Part shown: piece after piece, positions 29,196 to 40,716 of the stretch
Position numbering within the stretch: the stretch's first letter is position 1
How the letters are laid out: each line of letters begins with the position of its first letter
Origin: Paramyrothecium sp. XJ0827
Lineage: Eukaryota; Ascomycota; Sordariomycetes; Hypocreales; Stachybotryaceae
Length of the DNA stretch: 64,000 bases
Assembly: GCA_020881915.1 (NCBI GenBank)
Contig: JAJFPB010000003.1
Coordinates: 4,650,001-4,714,000, forward strand
Direction: 5' to 3'
Notes under the pieces: generated by a model
What the model saw: the letters and a program-made list of their open reading frames with translations, nothing else
Told to the model about the DNA's origin: nothing
Database searches by the model: none
Program-made: the position numbers and the translations under genes

Positions 29196-30689
29196 CTACT
29201 CCTTAACACGCTTCGACGGTCGCAGTAACGAGTCATCCGGCAGGCCGCTGCGTTTAGTGCCCGGCAGGCTGCTCGTGCGGATGTCGTTGTCGTCCTGGCT
29301 CACCCTGCGGTGGGGGTACTCGACCTTGAGCCCCTCAAAGGCGTTGGCGCTGACGCGGTCGCCCGTGCTGAAGAAGGGCGACTGCAGAGCCTGGGCGGCA
29401 GTGAGGCGCTTCGCGGGGTCATACTCAAGAAGGCCAGCGAGTAGCTTGTATCCCTCAACACCTAGGGAGCTAAGCGGGGCGTTGGAGGTGGAATTGGAGT
29501 TTGAGCTTGACGTCGTTTGGCCGATGGTGCTGTAGTACCACTTTTCCAGGTTGGAGCCGCCGGAGGAACCGCCACCGCCGCCACCAGAGTAGCCGCGGCT
29601 GCCGGAGCCGTGGTGGCCATGAGCTTGCTGATGTTGCTGATGATGGTGGCTGTGGTGGTGATGATGGTGATGCTGGCTGTGGTGCGCGTAGATGGGAGGC
29701 TGAAGCGTGCTGAGTTGGCTGTACTCGGGCATCGTAGGCAGCAGAGGCCAGCGGTCCTTGGTCGGCAGGCCCATAATGTCCACAATCTTCTGCATCTGGT
29801 TGCGCTGGAAAGGGACTTGCTTCTTGCTGTCCATCTTGGCCTCCTCGCCCTTGAAGATGGGTCGAAGAGAGAGCAGCTCAGCGAAGATGCAGCCGACCGC
29901 CCACATGTCGATGGCCGGTGTGTAGTGGTAGGAGCCGAGGATGAGCTCGGGAGCGCGGTACCAGATGGTGACGACGACCTTGTCGCCGCTGAAGAGGGAA
30001 TGCAAAGGCTTGTCGAAGCGGCGTGCGAGGCCCAGGTCACCAATCTTGACCTCGCCGGCTGAGGTGACCATGATGTTAGCGGGCTTGAGGTCACGATGCA
30101 GTACCCAGTTGGTGTGCAGGTACTGGCAGCCGTTGAGGAGCTGAAACATGATGCTCTTGACGGTGGCCGGAGGGATGGGGTGGCGAGGCTGCTGGGTGTG
30201 GTGGTGGATGATCTGGAGCAGGTCGTGCTCGGCGTACTCGAAGACCATGAAGATGCACTTGTCCTCGAGGATGATCTCGACAAGGCGGATGACGTTACCG
30301 TGGCGCAGCTCGCTGCAAAGGCTCATTTCGCGGATGGCGCTCTGAGAGATGCCGGTGTAGCTAATCTGCTCGCCCTCCTTGTCTGGCTTGAACTTCTTGA
30401 TGGCCACCTCGCTACCTACGGGACGGCCGTCGGCACCGATGCCGCGGCTGGTAGCCTTGTACACGCGGCCATAGGTGCCGCTACTAATGAAGCCGACGAT
30501 GCGGTACCGGTCCGTCACGCGGACCTTGGGCTGGTAGCTCGCGGAGCGGTCATGGTGATCTGGGAGTCGGTGGTAAGCGGGGGATGACGACAGCACAGAA
30601 GAGGATGAAGATGAGCCGAAGGCATCGTGAGGGTGATGGTAGTGCTGTTGGTGATGATGGGGCACGCCGGGCCGGAGTCGGAGAGGCAT
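29196..30689 (-). CDS. ssn3: Cyclin-dependent kinase Ssn3 (CDK8, Mediator kinase module)
   Basis: A single exon from ATG 30689, 497 aa. It is the catalytic subunit of the Mediator CDK8 module (with cyclin C/Ssn8, Med12, Med13), which phosphorylates the RNA polymerase II tail and transcription factors in the nucleus. Kinase motifs: glycine loop ISSGTYGRVYKA, VAIKKFK, cyclin-binding helix SQSAIREM, HRDLKPANIM, DLGLAR and APELILG. The activation loop reads SGDKVVVTIWYRAPE, with Asp where cell-cycle CDKs have the activating Thr, which is diagnostic for CDK8/Ssn3. The C-terminus (YPHRRVSQDDND, LPGTKRSGLPDDS) is strongly conserved. A His-rich then Gly-rich insertion of about 60 residues (near 325-385) precedes the last helices. 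A possible extra 5' exon is listed at 31193-31328. Confidence 0.95.
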   Translation of the reverse strand: MPLRLRPGVPHHHQQHYHHPHDAFGSSSSSSVLSSSPAYHRLPDHHDRSASYQPKVRVTDRYRIVGFISSGTYGRVYKATSRGIGADGRPVGSEVAIKKFKPDKEGEQISYTGISQSAIREMSLCSELRHGNVIRLVEIILEDKCIFMVFEYAEHDLLQIIHHHTQQPRHPIPPATVKSIMFQLLNGCQYLHTNWVLHRDLKPANIMVTSAGEVKIGDLGLARRFDKPLHSLFSGDKVVVTIWYRAPELILGSYHYTPAIDMWAVGCIFAELLSLRPIFKGEEAKMDSKKQVPFQRNQMQKIVDIMGLPTKDRWPLLPTMPEYSQLSTLQPPIYAHHSQHHHHHHHSHHHQQHQQAHGHHGSGSRGYSGGGGGGSSGGSNLEKWYYSTIGQTTSSSNSNSTSNAPLSSLGVEGYKLLAGLLEYDPAKRLTAAQALQSPFFSTGDRVSANAFEGLKVEYPHRRVSQDDNDIRTSSLPGTKRSGLPDDSLLRPSKRVKE

Positions 30690-32978
30690 GACGCTGGACA
30701 AGCTCCGACGTTCACGAGCTCGACGACGCCCGCTCGGGATATGTGCTGCTGAAGCTTGTCTCTATGTATCGACGGCAAGCTCTTCTCCTATCTCGGCCTT
30801 GTCGCTTCCCGCCTCGAATCAACTTTGATATGAAAAAAGGATAACGAATCCTTGTTCTGCCAGCACAGGCCAAGGGTCTGTAGTGGACCGCCGGGGGCGG
30901 TCAGGGGGGGGGCGTACGGAGACCGCTAGTGGAGTCTCACGAAATCCAGTGACGATGTGCGGGACCAGCGAGGCGGGAAAACCGGAGATTGTACGCGGAA
31001 ACAAGGGCGCCTTAAGACGTGAACAGAACAGGCCAAGACGAAGACGGGAGTATGTGGGAGACGACGGCTGAGAAAGAGAGAGAAGGGAGAAGGGGGGGGG
31101 GGGGTTTCACAAAAAGAGCAAAATGACAAGCGAGAGCAGGAAATGAGAGAATTGAGGAAGGCTCATGTAAGATGAAATGCCACCGTACGTACCATCAAAC
31201 GCCGCCTGCACGCTTCGCTTCAATGCCTGACCCCTACCTGCAGCACCGCCTCCCGCAACAGCCGCGCTCACGCTCATCGAACCGGAACCAGGACCCGAGG
31301 CACTGGTAGGTGGGTTCGTCAGGCTCATCTGGGGAGCGGGTTATGCTCCGTTTCTTCCTCGCAATGACGTCCCTGGGGAGGATTTTCGATTTTCCCTGCC
31401 GCTGCCGCTGCGACTTGCTGACGGGAACCAGGTGAGCGCCGGCGTCTGCGTCTGCGTCTGCGGCGGGGGGGGCGTCGGTTGATCAATTTCAACCAAGGCC
31501 TGGGGTCTAGTCGCCAGTCGCCAGTCACCCGCCTTTCGGGAGTCCCGCAGGAGCGGCGCCTGAGGGATCCAACGAGAGGGAAAATTCTACCCGAAAGGAA
31601 TATCCTCGGATACTGAGGGGTTTTGGGGGACGCGATATGATTTGACCAGTCAAAAAGGGTGAGATGCGCGTTGCATACAAAAAGTGACGGGCAGCGCGCT
31701 GCAGTCAGATATGTGCGTCGCAGGGCACCGCTCTGTATGCCGTGACACCGCCGATTTGTCTCGAGTTAAGTGAGCGTCTTCTTTGCCGAGCTTCCCTACC
31801 CGTATCTTGCCTGTGGTGGCAGCAGCGCGAGAAGCTGCAGAGACTGTGTCGCATGCGCCGCCGGGTCCTCCGTGCCTGTATGCAAAGCAAAGCCCAAGGC
31901 GGGTGGGTTGCTGGCTACCTGGGCAGCGAGTCGCAAGTCGCAGGGTTAGACTAGGTCGGCGCAAGTCAGTTTGCGATCCAACCTTGCGCGCCCTCTTTTT
32001 TCCAGCTTGCGATCGCCAACCGGACCCAGCTAAATCGGTCGCGTGGTGCGGTTTTAGCTCCGCGCTTCTCCCCTTCTTTCGTGCCCTGGGTGCGCCGTAC
32101 TCGTGCCACGGTCCAAGCGACGTGGGGTTGTTCCCGACGCTTTGCCTGAAAGTGGTCTATTCGCTGATATGCAATGTCTAAGAGATAAGTGAAGGAGGGA
32201 GCTGCGCGAAAGTCAGGTCCCGCGGGGCCACCGTGCTGTTCTGTTATGCGCGTCGCTGAGTGACTGAGCCGTGGCGCTGCATCGCGACGCTGTTTGTGGC
32301 GGTAGGCAAGGTGGGTAACGGTAAGGTAGAGAGGTAGGGACGGAAGATGATGAAGAAACAAAGCTCCCTCCAACCGGCTAGCTGCCTTGCGTTCTCAATC
32401 GGACTTGCCCGTTGGTCGCCATGTTTCAAATACTGCCCGTCACTTAGTAGCTTGAGCAACCATGACTAAGCCAACCATGGCAACGGCAACTACCTGAAAG
32501 TAAGTCGTGATCATTACCTAGTAGACTACACGTTAGGGCAACTCGAGATAACATCGTTGGGGCCGCTGAATCCGTGTTCCTTGCCTTTTAATGCTATGGA
32601 CTAACGATCCGTAGCCCCCCGGGTGATAAGGGCGGCGCATTACTTTTGCGGAGCACGCTGTTCTGTATACTCTCTCGTTCTGAATCTAGCAATACAGCCC
32701 ACCACCAACACCGTCCTCCTAGAACCCCCCCCATGGCGACACCTTAATCCTTGAGCTTCTTATTTTTCGGGTCCCTCCCTTTGCCTTCCGAGACACCCCT
32801 CTATCCTTCTGGTGCCTCACAAAATATTGACGACACGCGGAACATCGGCCTTTTTGGCTCTTACCCAATGGTAGAGCAACGCCGCAAAAGACATTGGAGA
32901 ATAGAAGGATCCTCGCGCGCTGTTCTCTCCGTCTGGTGTACCTTGAAGTATCGATAGCATTGGAACATCTGCCCTTGA
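30690..32978. other. Intergenic region upstream of Ssn3
   Basis: Apart from the candidate exon at 31193-31328, I see no gene. A run of 13 G at 31092-31104 is a striking homopolymer. The region 31660-32450 gives only short biased frames. The left part is expected to be the Ssn3 leader. Confidence 0.4.
31193..31328 (-). other. Candidate 5' exon or upstream ORF of ssn3
   Basis: ATG at 31328 opens a frame (MSLTNPPTSASGPG..., ending in LKRSVQAAFD) that meets a good donor GTACGT with phase 1 after 136 nt. Acceptors near 30745 (CTTCAG or CAGCAG) have the matching phase and read without a stop through RRRARERRSLSS into the Ssn3 ATG. If used, Ssn3 would gain about 64 residues. Equally it may be an upstream ORF or part of the leader. 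N-termini of fungal Ssn3 proteins vary, so family comparison does not decide. Confidence 0.3.
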
Positions 32979-33770
32979 CTACCCTCGACCCATCTGGCAA
33001 TTCAGGGGCAAGACCCAGTTAGATGGGGGTGGCAAGATGTCTTGTGGGTTGAACCCTGCCTGAGACAGAGCTCTGCGATAGACGGTTTGGTCACAAGACG
33101 CCACAGACCACTCGGCTATCTTCATTGAAGGGGCCGACTGCTTCAGTTGCTGCCACCGCTCTGCCAGCCAGGCCATATCACAGCCAACGGGAGGCTTGAG
33201 AGATGGCGACCCAAAGGCCTTGCGCAATGCGGCGGCTCGTCTTTTTGACAGCTTGCCACCGCAAAGCTCCGCAGCCAAGATCCAGATCTCCTCAACCGTA
33301 GTGCAACCGTGGTTGATGTAGCTTGCAAAAACAACATTTCGGCGCGCATCGACAACTGCCGCTTGGATCAGAAGCGGTCCTACATTCTCCGTGTCTGTGA
33401 GGTAAACGTCCTTCACGTCGCGAAAGTCGCGAAGGAACTGGGACTCCTCAGGTGTGATCTTCGTGTAGACTCTTTCTGAATCAGCGAGAAATTCAGCAGC
33501 ATCGGCCGGAGTTCGAAGCTCGAAACCCGACCCTCGTGCCATCGCGAGCTCCACTGCTTGTCGTATGCAGGAAGGAAGGCGGGAGGCGTCCACAATCTCC
33601 AGGGCGTGCTTCTCGCACAAATGCGTCCCCATCGACGTTGGCTCCTGACAGTGTTCTTCTTCGTGTTCGCAAGGCGAATCTTGACGCTCTTCCGCAGGTT
33701 TCGTTTCTTCTAGCGACCTGAAAAAAACTTTGAGTTTACTACCTCTCTGGCGCTTCTGCGTGTTTCGCAA
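32979..33770 (-). CDS. DEDD exonuclease/RNase H-like domain protein, partial
   Basis: An open frame of 263 codons; the true 5' boundary is probably an exon edge near 33719 (acceptor TTTTTTTCAG) rather than the ATG at 33770. The core DVYLTDTENVGPLLIQAAVVDA has the D-x-E of the first exonuclease motif, followed by INHG and a region ending GFNPQDILPPPSNW, which resembles fungal RNase H-fold proteins of unknown role. The last motif expected in this fold (H-x-A-x-x-D near the C-terminus) is not present: the frame stops just after the NPQDILPPP segment. Either a further exon follows (a GRCSACRQYF cysteine pair lies in another frame at about 32740-32860) or the gene is truncated. The cysteine/histidine segment CEHEEEHC...HLCEKH near the N-terminus may bind zinc. 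Confidence 0.5.
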   Translation of the reverse strand: MRNTQKRQRGSKLKVFFRSLEETKPAEERQDSPCEHEEEHCQEPTSMGTHLCEKHALEIVDASRLPSCIRQAVELAMARGSGFELRTPADAAEFLADSERVYTKITPEESQFLRDFRDVKDVYLTDTENVGPLLIQAAVVDARRNVVFASYINHGCTTVEEIWILAAELCGGKLSKRRAAALRKAFGSPSLKPPVGCDMAWLAERWQQLKQSAPSMKIAEWSVASCDQTVYRRALSQAGFNPQDILPPPSNWVLPLNCQMGRG

Positions 33771-34009
33771 GACAGAGGCAGCTCCATATATGGCTGCTTG
33801 AGTCCGTGCTCGTTATACCTGAAAACTTGTCTGACAACAGAATTTCTTAGGGAGATAATCCTGCGTAAAGGACAGCGGAGATGAGGCGTGGCCCCAACAC
33901 ATCTCTGAGCCTTCCGGTATCTCAGCGCACCGTTGTAGTGCATTCGACCTAGCAGGGTAGCAGTAAGCATGTGCCAAGAGCTTCAGAGTGGGAGATCTAC
34001 TCACTTAGT

Positions 34010-34461
34010 TTCTCAAGGTTATAGTCATGAACATTTTCATAACTTTCCGATGTGGAGTGAACGGTCAACTACACAAGTTAGTAAACCTATGCATGTGACG
34101 CGGCTTCGGAATAGTCTTGCCTCATTGAAAGCTGGCAAACAGTCAGGTAGATGGTCTTTGGTCCCTGTTGGCGCATCGACATCATTGTGAGAGATCTCGG
34201 GAGGGATTTTGAGAATAGTGCCGAAAGGTAAATGTTTGTCTGTGGCATGAAAAAGGTCCAAGTACGTCATCTTGGAATCTACCATCAGTCGTCGACCCGT
34301 CACTTCTTTCAAGTGAGACTTGTTGAATGACTTGAGGGACGACACGACAAGCCCATGACAAAGGTTCATATGTCTTAGGTACGAAGACTTCCGACTCGAG
34401 AATGTGCTGCATCCGCTAGTAAACTGCAAGTGAAGCGGAACATATCTTCGTCCTCCGCCAT
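34010..34461 (-). pseudogene. Upstream zinc-finger exons, possibly decayed
   Basis: On the same strand and just upstream of the exonuclease-like frame. ATG 34461 begins MAEDEDMFRFTC; a one-base shift then leads into GCSTFSSRKSSYLRHMNLCH, so a C2H2-like finger is split between two frames. The second frame continues protein-like (KEVTGRRLMVDSKMTYLDLF, then HNDVDAPTGTKDHLPD). A following small exon (about 34010-34066, TVHSTSESYENVHDY) ends in a perfect GTGAGT donor. I infer that this belongs to the same gene as the exonuclease domain. Whether the frame break is a mutation or a missed intron cannot be decided here. Confidence 0.35.
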
Positions 34462-35242
34462 AGCGGCAACCCTGCCTTGGGCGTAACTTCTTCCTGGATG
34501 AGACAGAGGTGGTTTTTTACCTATGATTTGATTACAACGCGTGACGGAGAGAATATTCAGGGGTTCAGAGCACCCTTTACTTACTTGACATGCAAATTCT
34601 GGTGTTTGCCGTGCACAGGTGGGCTCTCTGAGAACGAATTACAGTGCAAAGTAAGCTAGAAACAGGTTATCCCACCCACCTGGCGCCTCTTACCATAAGT
34701 ACCTTAGTTGGTCGACGAAAGCTCCACAGAATACTACCTAGATACCCTGTATACCGGAAGGATTGTCAAATCACACACACCCCTCCTCCCGCTCAGGTAT
34801 GGTCACCTCACCTGCAGTGCCTCTTCCAGCGAGGTAGACTAATAAAGGTAGGCCCAGTCGACCCCATCACGAAGCTCATCACCGAAATAAGGCAAAGTCC
34901 AGGAATAACAGGGCACGAGGTCTAGACCTTAAAAGTCCACGTCGAGCCTCCTCAGCTTCAATGGTCACACACATGCGGTCGTGCGAGGGCGAACCTTGTC
35001 TTACATCTTGAATGCTCTCCAAACTACTACTGTAACCCGTATGGCCTCGACGCACCCTCCTTCTACCGTTTCAGCAAACTCGCTTTGAACAAGATAAAAC
35101 ACGTCTTTCTCTTTTCTGATGCTGGCAGCTCCATCGTAAATAAACAGTTTACTCGTGATCCGGCCTTCATGAACACGCCGCCACCCAGCCGTCGACACTT
35201 CGCCTTCTTGCATGATGCCTGCTACTCTCCCAGAAACACCGT
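34462..35242. other. Intergenic region
   Basis: Between the zinc-finger/exonuclease region and the end of the Arp2 gene. No coding frame or RNA gene supported. Confidence 0.45.
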
Positions 35243-36588
35243 TTATCGGGGTCCGAGCTTCTCCAAAACCCGCGTACCCTGCTCCTCCCACTCGGCCTTG
35301 GTCACCCACATGCTCTCCTTGTCCGCCATGATGTTGGCCAGCACCGCGCCTCCCAGGAAGACCATGTGTCGTCTCCTCGGGGGATCTTCTATCCGCACCT
35401 TGAACTTGCTCAGCCGCTCCGGGTTACCCTGCAGGGCCCGCGTCAACCACAGCTGCTTCAGCTCCTTCTCCAGCCGCGAAGGCAGACCGGGGTACATGCT
35501 GCTGCCGCCCGATAGCACGATGGCCTTGAAGAGCGAGGCTCGGATGTCCACGTCGGCGGACTGGATCGTGTTGAACAGGAACTCGCCCAGACCCGGCGAT
35601 TCGTTGTCCACGAGGTGGGGCTGGAAGAGACACTCGGGCGCCTCGAATCGCTCGCTGCCCACTCGGATCACGCGGCCGTCGGGCAGCGTGTAGTTCTCCA
35701 CCAGCACAGTCGTGTCCTCGCTCAGTCGCTTGTCCAGTTCCAGGTCGTACGACACGTAGCACAGCTTCTCCTTGATCTGGCGGACTGTCTCAAAGTCGGC
35801 GGTACGGTTCAGCGCGTATCCTCGGCGCAGCAGCAGCTTGATGAGGTTGCGGGTCACGTCGCGGCCGGCCACGTCGAGTCGCTTCGTCAGGTGGTTGAGG
35901 ACGACGGATTCGTAGACGGGGACGATGTGGGTGACACCGTCACCGGAGTCGACAACGACACCTGAGCTAAGACCTATCCGCGTCAAGCCGCCATTAGTGA
36001 GCTGAACCTGGACCCATCATGCTCGCATTGAGCTCGCAACCAAGCTTGCCTACCTTGCGCGTAGAGTGCCAACACGGCCTGGATGGCAACGTAAACTCCG
36101 CCGAACCCGTATCTGTCAAACATGACCTCGCACATCTGCTCGCGGTTCTTCAGCGGGTTCATCGGAGGCTCGGTAAGCAGGATCTTCTGTCCCTCGGGGT
36201 TGATCTTGAGCTTCTCGAAGAAGGTGTAGTCCCAGAGGTGCTGCATGTCGTCCCATCGCTTGACAATGCCGTTCTCCATGGGGTAGGTGATCTGCAGCAT
36301 AGTCCGGGCGGCGGCGGCCTCGTCACCGCACATGATGTCCTTGATGACCACATCGCTGTCCGTCTTCTCTTCCGATCGGAGGATGGGCCGGCCGACGATG
36401 GAGGGGAACTGGTGCTCGGGGAAGTTCTGCGCGGCGTAGCCGACCTTGAGGAATCCGGTGCCGCCGTCGAGGACTGCGTGGAGCGAGGCAGGGTGTCAGC
36501 TTCCAGGGGAGCTCAGGAGCTGGAGGGAGGGCGCCGGAGCTTGGGTGAGGAGCTCATTCTACGTACCAATGGGGGGAGGGTTGGCCAT
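35243..36588 (-). CDS. arp2: Actin-related protein 2 (Arp2/3 complex)
   Basis: Complement of join(35243..35973,36054..36473,36567..36588), 390 aa. A subunit of the Arp2/3 complex that nucleates branched actin filaments at endocytic patches in the cytoplasm. Actin-fold ATP-binding motifs are present: [26 protein letters not shown], and [15 protein letters not shown]. Arp2-specific stretches include [14 protein letters not shown] and [16 protein letters not shown]. The first exon has only 22 nt (MANPPPI), separated by a 93-nt intron; the second intron is 80 nt. Both junctions split a Val or Gly codon after its first base, and the total length matches the family exactly. Confidence 0.95.
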
Positions 36589-36972
36589 TGTGAGGATCGG
36601 CCCTTCTGAGGGAGAGAATCGCGGGTGGTATGCGGCGTGGGCGGATGCGATGACGGAAGCCCAAGATAGGTAGTGAGTAGGTAGCTAGCCTGGGCGAGGT
36701 TGAGGAGGTGCGGTGCCTCGTCACTGGTAGACGATAGTGGGGTCCGTTCGTCGTCAGAGGTGGCTTGGTGGCATCACGTGATACCCCGCGAAGCCGTCCC
36801 GCTGCAATTGACTAACACCAGCGGCGTCTACGTCAAGACATGGGGGGAAAAGATGAGTTGCTCGGAAGAGAGAGTTTGAGGTTTGAACCGAGCGATCCCT
36901 GGCTAAACCGCTCCCGACTTTCTGCACTTGTTTTAGCACGTCTTGGGGCCGTCCACGTTTGGTCATTCCACG
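36589..36972. promoter_or_regulatory. Divergent promoter region between arp2 and the racemase gene
   Basis: 384 nt separate two divergent start codons, so both promoters must lie here or overlap the genes. No TATA box stands out. Confidence 0.4.
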
Positions 36973-37815
36973 ATGGCGGCACCTAGCGCCTCGCGGCAGA
37001 GCATCCGCATCCTTGTCTTGAATCCCAACTCATCCGAGTCTATGAGCAAGGGCATGGAAAAGGCCATCAGTCAGCTTCCACTGTCAGATGTAGGTCACCT
37101 CGTCCGACTGCGCATTGAGCGTTGGGTGTAATCAATCTCACGCTAGTAGTCACTCCAAATTGAGCATTATACAGCTCCCTCATCTGCTCCCGCCAGTATC
37201 GATGATATGGATGGCATCCTGGCCAGCACATCAGCAGTTGTAAATGATTCAAAATTCGACGACAAACTGGCGAACGGCAACTATGATGCTATCCTGGTGG
37301 CTTGCTACAGCGTCCATGAACTAGTCCCCCTGCTCGGTTCCAAGCACTCACTTCCCGTCACGGGCATCTTCGAGGCTAGCATCTTCACGGCCATGTCTCT
37401 TCTTCCAGCTCCTACTACCCCCTACAAATGGGGCATCGTGACGACGGGTGCCTTCTGGGAGGATCACTTGACGACCGGCGTGAAGAAACATCTCGGCCAG
37501 GCCGTGTCGGCCGACAACCAAAGATTTGCGGGTGTCTACACCACGGGGCTCACCGCTGGCGACTTCCACGATATCTCGCCGGAAGAGGTGGAGCGGAGGC
37601 TGAAGGTGGCGACTAAGAAATTGCTGGGGTCTGCCGAGGTCGGCTGTATCGTCATGGGCTGTGCCGGGATGGCCGGCTTGGAGGCCATTATTCGCTCCAC
37701 TATCCAGGAGGTCTACAGCGCCGACATGGCTGAGAAGGTGTACATCGTTGATGGTGTTAAGGCCGGTGTCCTACAGCTTGAGCAGACTGTGCGTAGCCGG
37801 AGGGCATTCAAATGA
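36973..37815 (+). CDS. Asp/Glu/hydantoin racemase family protein (Dcg1-like)
   Basis: CDS join(36973..37089,37150..37815), 260 aa. The N-terminal strand IRILVLNPNSS and the two catalytic cysteines (VACYSVHEL and VMGCAGMAGL) are those of the aspartate/glutamate/hydantoin racemase superfamily. Bacterial members racemise hydantoins or related amide compounds; yeast Dcg1 is linked to nitrogen metabolism without a proven substrate, so the substrate here is unknown. Both cysteines are intact, so the enzyme should be active. The 60-nt intron is phase 0 and restores a reading into IEHYTAPSSAPASI, the conserved second strand. It converges on the transporter gene with 91 nt between stop codons. Confidence 0.88.
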
Positions 37816-37906
37816 TTGGATTTGTCTACTTGTACCTATTGCACTCTTTTCAAAAGAAAGTTGAACCCAAACCTAGATCGCTAAAGCAAGATTTCGTTAA
37901 ATGTGG

Positions 37907-39564
37907 TCAATCCAGTCGCCTCGTTCGGCCCCAAACATCATCTGCATCCCTCTTACCTTTTGTTTCGGGGACCTTCCACCATACAAACAAGCCGCAGGCT
38001 CCGGCTAGTGCTGCAAAGATGAAGTAAACCCATCCCTGGCCGCCGATGGCATTGTTGAGCGCCTGGTTGATGATGGGAAAGAACTGGGCCACGAGGAACG
38101 TGGCGATGTAGTTGGCAGCAAGACTCCAGCTCTGCGTCGCCCCGACGGCCTCCTGCCCTACCAACTCCGAGGCAAGGATGAACGGCACGGGGCCGAGTCC
38201 CACGGCGAAGAAGGCAACGAAGAAGAGGACGGCAATGGCCGACAGGATCTTCACGCCAAAGACAATGGAGAAGGCGAGGACAAGCGAGCTAATGCCTTGT
38301 CCGATGATCGACAGCATGAGGCACGTCTTGCGGCCAAGTCGATCAGGGAGCGGCGAGCAGGCGACAGTCGTGCACAGGTTGACGAGCGAGATGAGAATGG
38401 CCAGGAGCGCCGAGGAGGTCGGCAGCAGGTCGGACAGCAGTGAGACGGAGTACATGACAATGGAGTTGATACCGCACAGTTGCTGGGAGAACATGACGCC
38501 AATCACAGCCACGATGGCAGGACGATACTGAGGATCCTTGACGACCTGAACGAATCCCAGGTGCACAGGCTGGCCCTTGTCCGCAGAGCTGGATGAGCCG
38601 GGCCTTGCGGCCGGTTGGTCCGAGTTGGAAAGCAGTCCCTCAGTCTCGTTGTTTCCTTCGTCCTCGTCCCAGCCTTCACTCTCCTCGCGAATGTCGAATC
38701 CCCTGCCCCGAATGCGCTGCAGCGTCCTCTTGGCCTTGGGTGCGTTGCCATTAGCAGCCATCCATGCCGGGCTCTCTGGCACGACGAAGAGCCCAACAGC
38801 CTGGGCCGCAGCGATGGCGATGCCCGCGCCGAGGATCCATCGCCAGGCGCCGTCGTGGCTCAGAAAGTAGCCAAGCGTCTGGGTGAGCAGGATGCCGACG
38901 TTGATGGAGATCTGGGTCATGGCGCCGAACAGGCCCCTCTCGTTGGGCGGGGAAATCTCACTAATGTAGAGCGGGACGATGACGGTAGACGCCCCAGCGC
39001 CGACACCGGCCAGCAGGCGGCCGATGGCCATGAGCCAGGCGGTGCCAGCGAGCGTCTCGATGACAGCACCGACGATATAGAACAGGGCCGTCAGACGCAT
39101 GGCAGGGAGGCGGCCGCGCTTGGAGGAGAAGGGACCGGCGGCCAGGGCGCCGGACAAGCCGCCGACGGTGAAGATGGAGGAGATGGTTCCGAAGGCGGCC
39201 TTGCTCATGGGGATACACTCGGGGAGCCAACCGTCGTGGACCTTGCCGAGGGCTTCGGGGTTGGCGGAGGCGATCCATTTGGTAATGCGCGAGGCCATGA
39301 TGGTCTTCCGGTGGCAGGTGAGGACATCTTGGGGCGTGTTCAGCTCGGCCTAGGACGGATTGCAGGTCAGCTGGCTGCTTGTGCCGCAAATGCGTTGGAG
39401 CTGTCTCCACGGGAAAGGTGCCGCGCCGAGTACCAGACACGGGGCAGTACAAGACTTACCAGATGGTACCCGAATTGAAGCGGGCCGAGGGTTGATATGA
39501 CGATGGTGACGATAAGATAAGGCGTGATGTCGCGCAGGCACTGCCTGATGCCCTTGCCGGCCAT
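37907..39564 (-). CDS. Sugar-porter MFS transporter (Vps73/YBR241C-like)
   Basis: Complement of join(37907..39349,39460..39564), 515 aa. A 12-helix major facilitator of the sugar-porter family. The short first exon encodes the first membrane helix (PYLIVTIVISTLGPLQFGYH), and the 110-nt intron joins it to AELNTPQDVLTC. Family signatures seen: GRLLAGVGAGASTVIVPLYI, the R-G-R motif after helix 2, PESPAWM, the central acidic loop, QQLCGIN, DRLGRK, and PETKGK at the end. Related yeast proteins sit in the vacuolar membrane; the transported substrate cannot be told from sequence. The frame is open for 31 codons upstream of ATG 39564, but those residues are unlike the family. Confidence 0.92.
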
Positions 39565-40716
39565 CTTGGGCGATTGCGTCGAATCGAGTCGAGACGAGGC
39601 GAGTCGGACAATGGTTGTTGGGAGGACGGAATGGGATGTGCGAGAGGAGGTCGACAAACAAGGGCGGGACGCGGCCGGCTAAAAGGTCAGGTCGCGGTCC
39701 AGTTCCCCTGGGGATGGGGATGGGGATGGATTGCCTGTACAGGCCGCTTGGCGAGACACATTCCTTTTGATGGGTGGGTGGGTGCATGCGCTGGCCGGTA
39801 TCTTGATAAGGCAAGGTAAGGTACCTACGTCACCCGAACCGCCCGTTGACAAGGTGGCCTAGCTGCTGCGGAGGCTTACCCTGTAGCTGCCGAACATGGT
39901 GCTGGCTGCTGGATTGTTGGTCTGATCCTGATCCTTATCCTTATTGTTCTTGTAAATCCCGTGCTCTTGTTGTTGTTGTTATTGCCGTCATACTTTGTTT
40001 TGTCAATACAAATTCAAGGTAACAGCCGGGGAGACAAGGTGTTTCCGTGCAGCGGCAGAGGCTTGTACCTGAATTGCCGGCGTAAGTTAAATAGTGGCGT
40101 TACGGTGCCGGGCTAACGCTGTCTTGGTACACCTAAGCCGATGACTGTCCAGGAACACGGTAGACAGGTCATGGCGGCTGGGCACATGCTGACGGAACGA
40201 TTAAAATGCGTAACGATTAATTACCACACCAGCAAGGGGTTTTCCAGGAAATATGTTCCAATTACTGCATCTATCAAGTCTGCCTGCGCTGGGCTTGCTG
40301 GAGCTTGATACACTCAACGTTGGAGAGTGATGACCTTAGCATTTGGCTGCACTGGGCCCCGTCCCTGATCCGCCCGCAACTGCCTTATGCCACCAAACCA
40401 CCTGCACTTGGAAGGGCTCACAGAAATATCATCATCTAATGGAAAACATGAAGACAACATGCTGCTTCTCAGCCAATTTTGCATGTGCCATCCTCCAAAC
40501 ATGCAGCCATACCCGAGCCAATATCGGTCTACGTCGGCCCTGGTCCCTGTAAGCACCGCCCCGCCCTTTCAAGCCATTGCCGGATGATCCTTCTGAAGTT
40601 GAAGTTAGACTGAACAGCAAGGCAGAACTCGGCTCAGGTAGACAAGTCCCTGTGAGCATGCCACGACTTATCCCGAGCAATTCACAAAGCTGCATGGTAA
40701 CGAGAGCGCGCAAGTC
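39565..40716. other. Divergent intergenic region
   Basis: 1.15 kb between the transporter and NLR-like genes, which diverge, so it holds both promoters. A GGTAAGGTACCTACG motif lies near 39815. No coding frame supported. Confidence 0.45.

Noticed and set aside
29462..30283. 273-codon Ser/Thr-rich frame antiparallel or out of frame with Ssn3
   Set aside because: Out-of-frame shadow of the kinase gene.
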